Numbered from the stretch's first letter, positions 34,040-46,681 are shown. The stretch: 64,000 nt of DNA from Prosapia bicincta (GCA_036971475.1 JBAIZL010000002.1:328792645-328856644); one strand, 5' to 3'. Made by a program: numbers and translations. Notes: generated from the letters alone by a model not told the origin.

Positions 34040-35795
34040 GTTGGTAGTAACACTGCGAACAAATCTACTGCAGGCTGTGCAGCCGAAGGTTGAACCACAG
34101 AGAATAGAAACAGAATGCGAACAAATCTACTTCAGGCTGTGTAGCCGAAGGTTTAACCACAGGGAATAGAAACAGAATGCGAACAAATCTACTGCAGGCT
34201 GTGCAGCCGAAGGTTGAACCACAGAGAATAGAAACAGAATGCGAACAAATCTACTTCAGGCTGTGTAGCCGAAGGTTTAACCACAGAGAATAGAAACAGA
34301 ATGCGAACAAATCTACTGCAGGCTGTGCAGCCGAAGGTTGAACCACAGAGAATAGAAACAGAATGCGAACAAATCTACTGCAGGCTGTGTAGCCGACGGT
34401 TGAACCACAGAGAATAGAAACAGAATGCGAACAAATCTACTTCAGGCTGTGTAGCCGAAGGTTTAACCACAGGGAATAGAAACAGAATGCGAACAAATCT
34501 ACTGCAGGCTGTGTAGCCGAAGGTTGAACCACAGAGAATAGAATTAGAATGCGAACAAATCTACTGCAGGCTGTGTAGCCGACGGTTGAACCACAGAGAA
34601 TAGAAACAGAATGCGAACAAATCTACTGCAGGCTGTGTAGCCGAAGGTTGAACCACAGAGAATAGAATTAGAATGCGAATAAATCTACTGCAGGCTGTGT
34701 AGCCGACGGTTGAACCACAGAGAATAGAAACAGAATGCGAACAAATCTACTGCAGGCTGTGTAGCCGAAGGTTGAACCACAGAGAATAGAATTAGAATGC
34801 GAACAAATCTACTGCAGGCTGTGTAGCCGACGGTTGAACCACAGAGAATAGAAACAGAATGCGAACAAATCTACTGCAGGCTGTGTAGCCGAAGGTTGAA
34901 CCACAGAGAATAGAATTAGAATGCGAACAAATCTACTGCAGGCTGTGTAGCCGACGGTTGAACCACAGAGAATAGAAACAGAATGCGAACAAATCTACTT
35001 CAGGCTGTGTAGCCGAAGGTTTAACCACAGGGAATAGAAACAGAATGCGAACAAATCTACTGCAGGCTGTGCAGCCGAAGGTTGAACCACAGAGAATAGA
35101 AACAGAATGCGAACAAATCTACTGCAGGCTGTGCAGCCGAAGGTTGAACCACAGAGAATAGAAACAGAATGCGAACAAATCTACTGCAGGCTGTGTAGCC
35201 GAAGGTGGAACCACAGAGAATAGAAACAGAATGCGAACAAATCTACTGCAGGCTGTGCAGCCGAAGGTTGAACCACAGAGAATAGAAACAGAATGCGAAC
35301 AAATCTACTGCAGGCTGTGCAGCCGAAGGTTGAACCACAGAGAATAGAAACAGAATGCGAACAAATCTACTGCAGGCTGTGCAGCCGAAGGTTGAACCAC
35401 AGAGAATAGAAACAGAATGCGAACAAATCTACTGCAGGCTGTGCAGCCGAAGGTGGAACCACAGAGAATAGAAACAGAATGCGAACAAATCTACTGCAGG
35501 CTGTGTAGCCGAAGGTTGAACCACAGAGAATAGAATTAGAATGCGAACAAATCTACTGCAGGCTGTGTAGCCGACGGTTGAACCACAGAGAATAGAAACA
35601 GAATGCGAACAAATCTACTGCAGGCTGTGTAGCCGAAGGTTGAACCACAGAGAATAGAAACAGAATGCGAACAAATCTACTGCAGGCTGTGTAGTCGAAG
35701 GTTTAACCACAGAGAATAGAAACAGAATGCGAACAAATTTACATCAAGCTGTGCAGCCGAAGGTGGAACCACAGAGAATAGAAACAGAATGTTTT
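34040..35795. repeat. 62-bp tandem array, about 28 copies
   Basis: GCGAACAAATCTACTGCAGG repeats every 62 bp (for example 34117, 34179). Variants include CTGTGTAGCCGACGG against CTGTGCAGCCGAAGG, and AATTAGAATG against AAACAGAATG. Between about 34500 and 34980 these alternate strictly, giving a 124-bp dimer; on the right the array becomes a run of near-identical monomers. Most units contain a PstI-type CTGCAG. Confidence 0.97.
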
Positions 35796-36044
35796 AAGCT
35801 GTTATATGTCCATACAAACGGGTTTCTTGAGAGGCGATGCTATGGTTAGCCTTCCACTTCTCGTACTCTCTACCCTCTTACACATTTTTCCCACTTCGCT
35901 ACAATTAGCTTCTTTTGCTTCACACAAAAGTGTTTTTCTGATACTCGAATCCCACTTCTGGCATTAGTTAGAGGTCTGCCAAGATGAAAGTGCCAAGCTC
36001 TCATGTAATATTCTATCAGAATAAACAGTTTAAAATTGTGTCTA

Positions 36045-36300
36045 GTTAAATAAGTAATAAAAAAAAATTAAAATAAATTCCTACTTAGGTTAACAAAGAG
36101 AGATTTTATTTTTGTCACTTTTTATTAATTAATTACAATTATTATAAACAAAGTAACATAACTTATGCATTATAACAGTTGTACTACCACATAACCTAAA
36201 ACATAAAATCAGTTGTTTTATAAAAGCTTATTTTAGCCGACGGCATACATACCTTGCCCTTTTATGAAAGTTTTCGAAATTGTGAAAGAAATCTATATAT
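36045..36300 (+). mobile_element. SINE-like dispersed repeat, partial long-head copy
   Basis: TTCCTACTTAGGTTAACAAAG, a poorly conserved T-rich stretch and then AACAAAGTAACATAACTTATG line up with the heads of the copies at 43150 and 45640. The 3' part with the (TA)n tail is missing. Confidence 0.65.
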
Positions 36301-36850
36301 CTTTAATAAAAGAAATAGTTGAAAGATTTAAAGAAGAGTTTTAGGTGAATTGGGGTGGGTTAAAGAACCTATTATTTCTGTTGGTGTTAGTTTGTACTCA
36401 GCAATCCTCGGTCCACTATCATCATCTTACCTATTTTTATAAACCCAGGTTTTTTTCTGGCTAGAATGATAATCTGGGAAACATTATTTAACTATCTTGA
36501 CCTTACATTAACAGCATCAGTCAAGACGCTAACCGAGTCCGAGAACCGGGCAATATCTCCAAAGCCAAGATGAAATTACTGCCCGGCCTCCTTCTACCAC
36601 TTGACTTCCTGGACGGTCTTTTACCACCAAGCAACAAGATTAAACTAATGGATTGTAACCCAACCTAATATATCCTGAAAAGTAGGATAAACTAGCGGCG
36701 TTTCTGTTATTCTTAGACAAAAGCTATAGCCCTCCCTTTAACCATAACCAACATGATCAGTTAAGGTTCTAACCCACCCATATATTCTAATACCCTCAAA
36801 CATACCTATTTCATATCTAGAAATTATACTACTTTGCATACTTCCTGTAC
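36301..36850. other. No gene recognised
   Basis: No family-like coding sequence or array before the 91-bp repeat begins. Confidence 0.4.
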
Positions 36851-36854
36851 AGGT

Positions 36855-39520
36855 TGTATCTCCTACGTTACACACTGACTTTGTCAGCTGTATCGGCGCC
36901 ACACTCATCCTCACACTCTCCGTTGTTCCTCAAATTGTATTGCAGGTTCAACTACGGTACACACTGACTTTTTCAGCCGTTTCGGCGTCAACCTCATCCT
37001 CATACACTCTCCAGTTTTCCTCGAATTGTCTTGCAGCTTCACCTACGTTACAGACTAACTTTGTCATCCGTTTCGGGGCCACATTCATCCTCACACAGTC
37101 TCCGGTGTTCCTCAAATGGTGTTGCAGCTTCTTTCACATTACACACTGACTTTGTCAGTCGTTACGGCTTCACACCCATCCTCACACACTCTACGCTGTT
37201 CCTCATATTGTGATGCAGCTCCTTCTACGTTATACACTCAACTGATCAGCCGTTTTTTCGCTACACTCATCCTCACACACTAGAAGCTTTTCCTCAAATT
37301 CTGTTGCAGCTTCTACGTTTCACTCTGACTGTTTCAGCCGTATCGGCGCCACACTTATCCTCACACACTCTACGCTGTTCCTCAATTTGTGCTGCAGCTT
37401 CTACGTTACACAATGACTTTAATATCCATACGGCACCTCACTCTTCCTCATTCACTCTTCGGTATTCCTCAAATTGTTTGCAGCATCTTCTACGTTGCAC
37501 ACTGAATATGTCAGCCGTTTCGGCGTTTGACCCACCCTCACACACTCTCTGGTGTGCCTTAAATTGTGTTGCAACTTCTTTTACGATACCGACTCTCTGT
37601 GTCAGCCGTTTAGGCGCCTCACTCACTCCCACACTCATCCTCCCACACTCAACACTGTTGCTCAAATATTTTTGCATCTTCGTCTACATATCACACTGCC
37701 TTTTACTGCCGTTTCGGCGCCAAGCTCATCCTCACACACTCTACGCTGTCCCTCAAATTGTGTTGCAGTTTCTTCTATGTTACACACTAACTGTGTCAGC
37801 CGTTTCGGCGCCTCACTCTTCCGATCCTCATGCACTCTACGCTATTCCTGAAATTGTGTTGCAGCTTCTTCCACATTACACACCTTGTCAGTCGTATTGG
37901 TGCCACACTCTTCTCCACACACTCTACACTGTTCCTCAAAATCTGTTGCAGGTTCATCTTATTTACACACTGACTTGGTTAGCCGTTTCGGCGCCACACT
38001 CATCCTCATACTTTATCTGGTTTTCCTCAATTAGTTTTGCAGTTTCTTCTACGTTACACACTCTCTTTGACAGCCGTTTTGGCGACATACTCATCCTCTA
38101 ATATTCTACGTTGTTCCTCAAATTGTGTTGCAGCTTCTCCTAAGACAAACACTGACTTTGTTAGAGGTTTTGGCGTCTCACTCATCCTCATACACTCTAC
38201 GGTGTTCCCCAAATTGTGTTGCAGCTTCTCCTAAGACAAACACTGACTTTGTTAGAGGTTTTGGCGTCTCACTCATCCTCATACACTCTACGGTGTTCCC
38301 CAAATTGTGTTGAAGCTTATTATACGTTACACACTGACTGTGTCAGCCGTATCGGCGCCTAACTCATCCTTACACACTCTACGCTTTTCCTTAAATTGTG
38401 TTGCAGCTTCTTCTACGTTACATACTGACTTTGTCTGGCGTTTTGGCGCCACACTCGTCCTCCCACAGGCTCCGGTGCTCCTCAAATTGTGTTGCAGGTT
38501 CACCTACGTTACAGACTGACTTTGTCATCCGTTTCGGCGTCACATTCATCCTCATACACTCCACACTGTTCCTCAAATTGTGATGAAGGTTCTCCTACGT
38601 TACATACTGACTTTGTCAGACATTTCGGGGTCACATTCATCCTCACACAGTCTCCGGTGTTCCTCAAATGGTGTTGCAGCTTCTTTTACGTTACACACTG
38701 ACTTTGTCAGCGGTTTCGGCTCCACACCCATCCTCACACACTCTACGCTGTTCCTCAAATTGTGATGCAGCTCCTTCTACGTTATACACTCAACTTGTCA
38801 GCCGTTTTGGCGCTACGCTAGTCTTCACACACTAAACGCTTTCCCTCAAATTCTGTTGCAACTTCTTCTACGTTTTACACCGACTGTTTCAGCCGTATCG
38901 GCGCCACACTTATCCTCACACACTCTACGCTGTTCCTCAATTTGTGCTGCAGCTTCTCTTACGCTACACACTGAATTTGTCAGCCGTTTCGGCGCCTGAC
39001 CCATACTCACACACTCTCTGGTGTGCCTTAAATTGTGTTGCAGCTTCTTTTACGATACAGACTGTTTGTGTCAGCCATTTAGGCGCCTCACCCATCCACC
39101 CACAGTCAACCCTGTTGCTCAAATTGTTTTGCATCTTCGTCTACATATCACACTGCCTTTGATTGCCGTTTCGGCGCCAAACCCATCCTCACACACTCTA
39201 CGCTGTCCCTCAAATTGGTTTGCAGTTTCTTCTACGTTTGAAACTGACTGTGTCAGCCGTTTCGGTTCCACATTTATCCTCACACACATTACGCTGTTCC
39301 TCAAATTGTGTTTCAGCTTCTTCTACGTTACACTCTGACTCTGTCAGCCATTTCGGTGCCACATGCATCCTCACACATCGACGCTGTTCCTCAAATTGTG
39401 TTGCAGGTTCTCCTACGTTACATACTGTGTTTGACAATGGTTTCCAACTACTCTTCAACGTTCCTCACTAGGTGCCGCAGCTTCTCATACATTACACACT
39501 TTCTTTGTCAGTAGTATCAT
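36855..39520. repeat. 91-bp tandem array, about 29 copies
   Basis: Units of the form TACACACTGACTTTGTCAGC, CGTTTCGGCGCCACACTCAT, CCTCACACACTCTACGCTGT, TCCTCAAATTGTGTTGCAGC repeat every 91 bp (clear at 38307, 38398, 38489, 38580). Two neighbouring units at 38125-38307 are identical, marking a recent duplication. Since 91 is 30 codons plus one base, the reading frame rotates; long frames of up to 265 codons exist only because the unit lacks stops in most frames. No protein family match. Confidence 0.96.
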
Positions 39521-39949
39521 TGATTATTTATCACAAACCTCCCAGAGGCTTTTTCATTCAATCTCCAAACATACTACTATCTGGTTAGGTTCATGCCAAT
39601 AGTATTTACCGTACCTAAGCAAAAGCAAGTGTCGCTTTATAACGTTCTAACACCGTACAAACGTGCAGTCTACGGGTAACTTTGCTGTTGTTTAAACATT
39701 CAGCTTTACCAAACCGACACTGATGAGATGCTGTCTGTCTGTCTGACTGAATAATTCAATAAAACGCGACTTGAGGGTTACAAAGCGAGAAATAACCACC
39801 CCATCACCCTCCCGCCATTTTGTTTCAATCTTTTGACGCTTGTTTATTTACATATTCCTGTAGCTCGCTCTGCTTAGCCACTTCATGCGGCATCGTTTCC
39901 GGCTTAATTGGGACGACATTTAGGGGTGCTGTACATTTGCGGAGCGATT

Positions 39950-40210
39950 TTACCGTTCTATAATTACAGCCTGCTGTAAGTCCATTGCACGCCTACAAGA
40001 AACACTTCCTACTATATAACTGCAACCAAGTACAAACCTAACCCCCTCCCCAATAATATTTCTTTCACTAACTAGTATTACACAATATTTTAGTGTCAAA
40101 CTTGGTCGTCTTTTACAACTAGAACGATTTGAGCAATAGAACCTTTCGTTCGTCGAAACAATTAGTAGAGCAAGGAAAACCAATAGCAATACTGAAGTAT
40201 ATATATTCAT
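39950..40210 (-). CDS. Possible first exon of a small secreted peptide, unrecognised
   Basis: The frame opens with ATG at 40210 in an AAATAAATG context. The first 20 residues (MNIYTSVLLLVFLALLIVST) are a textbook hydrophobic signal peptide. A short basic stretch with three cysteines follows (residues about 26, 32 and 43). After about residue 50 the sequence loses any clear character, so a splice donor may lie before it; GTAATA and GTTAGT candidates are present near 40070-40085. No family is recognised and no second exon was found. AT-rich DNA readily yields leucine-rich frames, so this is a weak call. Confidence 0.22.
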   Translation of the reverse strand: MNIYTSVLLLVFLALLIVSTNERFYCSNRSSCKRRPSLTLKYCVILVSERNIIGEGVRFVLGCSYIVGSVSCRRAMDLQQAVIIER

Positions 40211-40319
40211 TTATTTAAAAAGATATGTTTGCTCTATTATCTATTTCTAATGTTTAAAAACCTTACATTACCTACAGACATACCTAATTATGCTCTAGGG
40301 TTGGTAAATAATTAAATTA

Positions 40320-40875
40320 AATTAATTTTAACTTATACTTAGTTTATGACTATCCGAAATTTAAGTTTTGTAAACTTGTAAAAAAGTTACTGAGAGAACG
40401 TTTTCGATTTTTTCATATCGATTTTCATCAGTAGGCCTATCTTCTGCTTGGAGTTGTTAGGTTAAGTGGTAAAGGTTTTAAAGGCTGGTTTTCGATAGTA
40501 TCAAAGAGTATGTGTGATTTGTATTTTGTTTGTTTGTTTAATATGTTTGTACTTTGTGTTTTTGTATATTTCATACTGTTCTAGTGTATTAAGATGTAGT
40601 TTCACTAGAATAATATGAAATTTACAACCACACAAAAACAAAAAGTACAAACATATTAAACGAACAAACCCAATACAAATCACACATACTCTTTGATACT
40701 ATCGAAAACCTGTCTTTAAAACCGTCACCGCTTAACCTAACAACTCCAAGCATAAGACACAGATGATCATCACCACTGAGTGATTAAAAACATACTCTCT
40801 CAGCAAGTTTTCACAAATTTACAAAATATCAACTTTTGGATGGTCATAAACTAATCTAAAAGGGATTAATTAAGT
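40320..40875. mobile_element. Foldback element with arms of about 235 bp
   Basis: The left arm (about 40340-40575) and right arm (about 40625-40860) are inverted copies. Shared blocks include TTGGAGTTGTTAGGTTAAG and GGTTTTCGATAGTATCAAAG, then AGTATGTGTGATTTGTATT and TTTAATATGTTTGTACTTT. Identity looks near 85-90 percent in the inner halves and lower at the outer ends. A loop of about 50 bp separates them. The left arm contains, on the minus strand, CTGATGAAAATCGATATG then AATCGAAAACG, a degraded version of the hammerhead-like core seen in other inverted pairs. No coding capacity. Confidence 0.88.
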
Positions 40876-43145
40876 TTCACCGAACGTAATGGACAACAAT
40901 ATTTAAGAGGGAAATAACTAAACTATCATATTAATTTCATATCATCTATTTTATGCTACCTGACACTCAGTAATTTACAATTTATGCTTATAAATAGGTT
41001 CAGATGATAAAATGAAATATTTTTCATTGAAACTAATACTAATTCTTGTATAAATATGGACTCTTGAGGACTTCGGTTCTTAATGCAATTTATTAAAATA
41101 GAGTGTTGTTTAATATTACTCTGTCTCAGGTTGTTATTTGGATCTTTCAATAAAGTAGAAGTGGTGTGATGCAACAAAAATTGCTTAACATGTATAAATA
41201 CGATGAATTTAAATGTATAAGCAATTTACTCAGTTATGAAATCTTTCTGTTGGCTCTAGTCTAATAAAGTTTGTACTTATTGTTTGAGATAGGTTGCTTG
41301 CTATTTAACTCCGACACTTTCACTTCTGCACAGTAATAATAATTTTAAACTTTACTTCCCCTTTTTCTTCAACACCTTACTTAGTTAATCACTAAAAATA
41401 AAAAATTATGTATTATTGTTTATGACAATATTGTTCAACCATATATATATACATGTTGAGAATATATTTACTTGAACAAAGAAACCGTGTAAAGGACCTC
41501 CCCATCCTTACCACTTGTGCTTTACTACCTATCTTCTTAAAGCCATTTATTTCCTGCCAATTCTCTTCCTTTGGGAGCGGATTTTGCAGCCTGATATGTC
41601 ATAAGTGTCATGGCATGTTTCTCTTTCATTATATGTCAAAGAGTCCTTTACGTCCAATGTCATCATACAGTTAGGGGTAGTTAAACCGAAAGTTAGAAAA
41701 ACTGTCGGTTGCTCTAAAAAATAATTTCTTTATAAATAAACTATAGGCCTACCAAAAGTGTTTAAATTCAAATATACAGTTAAACAGTTAAACCGCACAG
41801 CCCTCGTAACAGCACTGAAACACACTTCTGAAAGGTTTTCCAAAACACTTGAATGAGTTCGACCAATTAACTAATTTGGAGGGGGCGATTTCGGGCGCAA
41901 TTATTTTAGAAGCGTTGGACTGTGTGTTCACAGCGCGTTAACCGATTTTACGCGCGGCCGGACAGATTTCATTTGGTGCTTACAGCAATTGTTGCGTTCT
42001 GACTGAATGTGGCTGCACAACACCTGGAGACCACGTATTGTTTTATGTAACACTGTAGGGGTTGCAACAGGGGATCTCTGTTGCTTTAGTTTGCCCGTTA
42101 AGATGCCCATTAAGATGTGACGGTTGTGTACGCTGTACAATGCGTGCATCCGATGGACTTGGTGAAGCAACTACTTACTTTATATCCTTCCTACATTTTA
42201 TTCTAACAATCTCCTAAACCAAGTAATATAAACAACATTTCTACTCATTTCATACTTATTCTTGACAAGCTATTGAAAAATACGATAAACATATCAGTTT
42301 GTCATACGAATAGATTGAGTAATTTACTTTGGAAATTCTTTTGACGAATTTTCCTAAAACCCTACGTATTATTTCTTGTCTTGCAATTAGTCTTTTTCAT
42401 TTCAGTTTAAAAACGTGTTAATAATCCTGTAATGCAATATCTCAGGTTCAATAATGCTTTCTCTAATAATTATTAGGAAAACATTTTGTACACATCAAAT
42501 ATTAATATGAAAAGAAAATTGATAGTAAAGTTATACCCATATTTAATGAATTTATCTCTTGATATTTAGTGAAGTAATGAGGTTTTTACCTGAGGATTAT
42601 TGAATATCTTGAGCATGGTAAATTAACTAAATGAGATTTTCAGTGTATTTATTTTGGCTTATCTCATTTGAGTTATATATCATTATGGGTAGACCATTGA
42701 AAAGTCGCTTTCATGAGGAAAATTCATTCATTAGTATCCGTCGATACTCGTTCTGAGCAGCTTTATCAAGCAAAAAATTTTTAAAAATTCATTCTTTTTA
42801 TACTTAGGCTATTTTTTAATGTTATTTTTATATGTGATAGAATACTACATAAAATAAATGCTGGTTTATTTTGCTTTCTAACTATCTTATAAAACGTATT
42901 AAAATAAATTGACTCTAAAACATTTTTTAATAGCGTAGGCTAATATTGTCTCCAAATCAGACGGATTGGGATGTAACTATAATGGGACCACCGGGAAGGT
43001 TTCCTCTTTCATTTGCAAGCAAAATCACTTCGATCGATAGTAAAAGCAAAATACTTCCAAAGTATCGTGGAACAAACAGACACAAAACGTACGGATCGAA
43101 CACAGAACCTCCTCATTTTTTTAAAAGTCGGTTAATAAACATCAA
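40876..43145. other. No gene recognised
   Basis: A long AT-rich stretch. Open frames of 73-80 codons near 40956-41177, 41453-41674 and 41928-42170 lack recognisable domains. The part from 41880 to 42120 is somewhat more GC-rich. No arrays were found. Confidence 0.4.
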
Positions 43146-43149
43146 ATTT

Positions 43150-43580
43150 TACTCAATTCTTATTTAGGTCACCAATGAAACGTTTATTTTTTAGTTACTT
43201 ATTATTGAATAATTACAATTATATAAATAAAGTAACATAGCCCATGCGTTAAACCAGCTGTTCTACCACATAGGCCTAACCTATAACATAAAATCAGTTG
43301 TTTTATGAAATCATTTGTTATCACTTACTTCGAGCCAAATGGGTATATAATGGGCTAAATAACTATATTGCATACTTTGCCCCTTTAGTAAAAAGTTTTT
43401 CTTTGATATAAAACTAGAATTAATTCTTTAAATTTAATTGTTGCTAATACTGTGTGGTTTGAAATACTGTATTAACATTAAGTGTCATTCACTACACGTT
43501 TAAAAACGTTCTTTGAACTTGAGTGGATAAATGGAAAGTAATTTTTTACGATTGAAAATTTGAGCAAGATACAACCTAGG
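43150..43580 (+). mobile_element. SINE-like dispersed repeat, long-head version, nearly complete
   Basis: It begins near TTCTTATTTAGGTCACCAATG, continues through AATAAAGTAACATAGCCCATG, CAGCTGTTCTACCACATAG, a CAAATGGGTATATAATGG stretch and GAACTTGAGTGGATAAATGG, and ends ACGATTGAAAATTTGAGCAAG without the (TA)n tail. It aligns over its length with 45640-46026 and with the inverse of 29116-29475. Confidence 0.75.
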
Positions 43581-44360
43581 CCCTTATATAAGGAAATGTG
43601 TTTCTAATAGAAGAAAATGAAAAACAAATTTCAAGTAAATGAAGTATAACGTTAACTAATCTGTTGTAATGTCAATAACTATTATTATAAATATTACGAT
43701 TTTATTTGCGGTAGTGTGTAGAAGGAATTACAATGAAGAGTCACATCCTTGAAGTCGACAAAATCTAATAGGGTCAATAAAATATTTACTCCAACTTAGG
43801 GAGAAAGATATGAAAACAATAATGGATAGTGAAATGTAGTGAATAGTGCTAGAGCACGTAAGTTAACACGCTCTAGGGTCTTTAGGGGCCTCCCCTCACA
43901 CATGAATGCAGACATGAAAATATATGCTTAATCATTGATGAAGAGAAAAAAAGTAGGCGAGACAGTTTTCCTTTGTAAATAATGTGGAATGAAATTTGTC
44001 TTAAAAGCTTTAAAAACATCATATGTATTTGTGCATTATATTAGATCTATTGCGAACTTATTTGCGAGCGAATCAGTGTAACAGAAAAGAGAACACAGAC
44101 TTCTTCGAATGATAACAAAGGGAGATGTAAGTAGGTAAAATTGTATTAAGTCGTAGTGTTCAGTTTGGTGAAGTGAAGCGAACAAACATAACACGGAAAT
44201 CAGTTGAATAGTTGTGAAAGCGGATTAGTTTTGGAAGTGGATTACCCAGTAAGCATTGTAGAGGCTAATGCGACGCGCACAATGGGGCTTGAGTCAAGTT
44301 TCTTTTGGCTTTTGTCGAGTTGCCACTAATCAAGGGGACACTTGACGGGAGGGTTTAAGC
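43581..44360. other. No gene recognised
   Basis: AT-rich spacer up to the 151-bp array. No supported features. Confidence 0.4.
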
Positions 44361-45132
44361 TGGTTTCTAATCACTGCAAACAGTAACTCACTAAGGTAGC
44401 AATACGATGTGCAACTAGTGGTTTATTGTGGTGCTACGTAACAAACACCAAGAATACCGTGTGGTTAGTTCCAACCACGGGTACGAGAGATGAGGAAAAG
44501 ACGCGAATAAATAGCTTCTACTCACTGCGACCAGTAACTCACTAAGGTAGCAATACTATATGCAACTAGTGGTTTATTGTGGTGCTACGTAACAAGCACC
44601 AAGAATACCGTGTGGTTAGTTCCAACCACGGGTACGAGAGATGAGGTAAAGACGCGAATAAATAGCTTCTACTCACTGCGACCAGTAACTCACTAAGGTA
44701 GCAATACTATATGCAACTAGTGGTTTATTGTGGTGCTATGTAACAAACACCAAGAATACCGTGTGGTTAGTTCCAACCACGGGTACGAGAGATGAGGGAA
44801 AGACGCGAATAAATAGCTTCTACTCACTGCTACCAGTAACTCACTAAGGTAGCAATACTATATGCAACTAGTGGTTTATTGTGGTGCTATGTAACAAACA
44901 CCAAGAATACCGTGTGGTTAGTTCCAACCACGGGTACGAGAGATAAGGGAAAGATGCGAGTAAATGGTTTCTAATCACTGCGGGCAGTAATACACTAAGG
45001 TAGCAATGCAGTATAGATTGCAACTAGTGGTTTATTGTAGCAATACGTAACAAACCCCAGGAATACCGTGTGGTTAGCTCAAACCACGGGAGCGAGAGAT
45101 GAGGGTTAATGCAAGTAAATGCTTTCTAACAA
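44361..45132. repeat. 151-bp tandem array, five copies
   Basis: TCACTGC starts copies at 44371, 44522, 44673, 44824 and 44975, exactly 151 bp apart. Each carries GTGGTTAGTTCCAACCAC, a 6-bp inverted repeat (GTGGTT/AACCAC). The middle three are nearly identical; the first and last are more diverged and the last has an insertion near 45011. Confidence 0.97.
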
Positions 45133-45639
45133 AGATAAAAGACGCTAAGAAATTTCTTTTTCTGGTCCGTGGATGTGTATGACATGGACGCATTTAGGAC
45201 TTCCCTTAATATAAATATAACGTTTCTTTCTTATTCTGTCATGTTGTTGCTCATATTGGGCAATTAGCAAAGTGTGACGAAATGCCAGCTACCACGCCCT
45301 CAACAGAGGGTCTCTCTGCCCCCACACTTCAACTTCTTGAAAACCTTTCAGAAGCCACAAAAATAAACTCGACTCTATTGTCCGTTCAAACACCTGGGCA
45401 CTGTTTGCTTGTCAGAGTTTCTTACCTTCTGAAATTGTAATTTGTAAGTTGGCAAACATGTTCTCTCGTTGGTTACGCCTGGGCCCTCAAACCTCGGCAG
45501 GCACTGTAACCCCAACCCATCCCCATTAGAGTAAACCTTCATCTATCATGTATATTTAAAGGTGATAGTTAACCCGAGCCTACTTCCATATTTTTGTCTT
45601 CACATATTCTACTAAACAAGTAGGCCTTAATATAAACAA
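45133..45639. other. No gene recognised
   Basis: No family-like coding sequence, array or element ends seen. Confidence 0.4.
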
Positions 45640-46031
45640 AAATTTTTAAAGTCTATTCTTACTTAGGTCAACAAAGAAAATTATATTGTTACTTTTTATT
45701 AAATAATTACAATTAATATAAATAAAGTAACATAACCTATGCGTTAAAACCAGCTGTTCTACCACATAATCTATAACAATAAATCACCTGTTTTATGAAA
45801 TTATGTCATATATCACTTATTTTAAGCCAAATGGGAAGAAATAACTATATTGCATACCTAGCTCCTTTTGTCAATTCTTTTTCTTCCATATAAAACTAAA
45901 ATTAATTCATTATTAAATTTAATTTTTGAATTAATTTATAAAAAACTGTCATCAAGTGTCAATGTGTTCAAAAAATGTATTTGAACTTCAGTGTATGAAT
46001 AAAAAAATGTATTTTGTTGAAAATTACATCA

Positions 46032-46086
<55 letters not shown>

Positions 46087-46110
46087 AGGAGAGTGCGAAC
46101 GAATAGAAGG
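45640..46110 (+). mobile_element. SINE-like dispersed repeat with (TA)n and conserved tail
   Basis: The long-head body (about 45640-46026) is followed by a (TA)n run at 46027-46082 and then AAGGAGAGTGCGAACGAATAG, a variant of the AGTGTGAACTAATAGAAG tail. This is the most complete head-to-tail copy of the long-head version in the window. Confidence 0.78.
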
Positions 46111-46379
46111 AATTGAATGAGACAAAAGGATTACAAAAGTTTAGCAAAACGTACTCACAATATATTTCGAAAATTCCCACCTAAGCCTCTAAACATATTG
46201 TATTTATTCATATTTTGAAGGAACAAGCGATAAACACGCTGAGATGAGCACTCCTATCTGATGCACTGGCTGTACTGAGATTTCATTTTTTAACTACAAA
46301 ATTAAGATAACTAAAGCTTAGCTAGAAGGAACAATTCACATCGGTAAAAAGTAAAGCAGTTTACTCTAAATTACTGACT

Positions 46380-46512
46380 AAACATTAGTTTATTAAAACA
46401 CCCTTGTTTCGATGACAGTGCTGGGCTACTACTCATCAGTAGTAGCCATCAACTGATGAAGGTGACATTGTCGTCGAAACTAGTCTGTTTTTTTTTAATA
46501 AACTAATGTTAA
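46380..46512. mobile_element. Short inverted pair of hammerhead-like modules
   Basis: Arms of about 58 bp. The right arm (plus strand) reads CTGATGAAGGTGACATTG then TCGTCGAAAC: the CTGATGA and GAAA boxes flank a 6-bp helix (GGTGAC with GTCGTC, two wobble pairs) and a 3-nt loop. The left arm is its inverse with changes. Both arms end in TTTATTAAA/TTTAATAAA and ACATTAGTTTATT sequence. The centre CTACTACTCATCAGTAGTAG is itself palindromic. Confidence 0.7.
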
Positions 46513-46633
46513 GTAAGATTTAGAAGAAAATGTTATAATTGTTACTGTTATTAAAATACAAGTTTAAAAAAAATATTTGAATTTGATCGGATGAAAATAT
46601 TTTAATAACGATTGAAAATTTAAACGATATATA

Positions 46634-46681
<48 letters not shown>
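46513..46681 (+). mobile_element. 3' end of a SINE-like copy plus (TA)n
   Basis: AATTTGATCGGATGAAAAT and ATAACGATTGAAAATTTAAAC match the 3' end of the family, followed by (TA)n at 46636-46681. It abuts the hammerhead-like inverted pair on its left. Confidence 0.65.

Noticed and set aside
31370..35795. Regular direct repeats that might be taken for a CRISPR array
   Set aside because: There are no unique spacers between repeats; whole units are repeated head to tail and the DNA is eukaryotic.
37304..38101. 265-codon frame in the 91-bp array
   Set aside because: It has no ATG start, the frame rotates through the unit, and equivalent frames exist in other registers and on the other strand.
40956..41177. 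73-codon minus-strand frame
   Set aside because: It looked vaguely like part of a retroelement protein, but no motif could be named.
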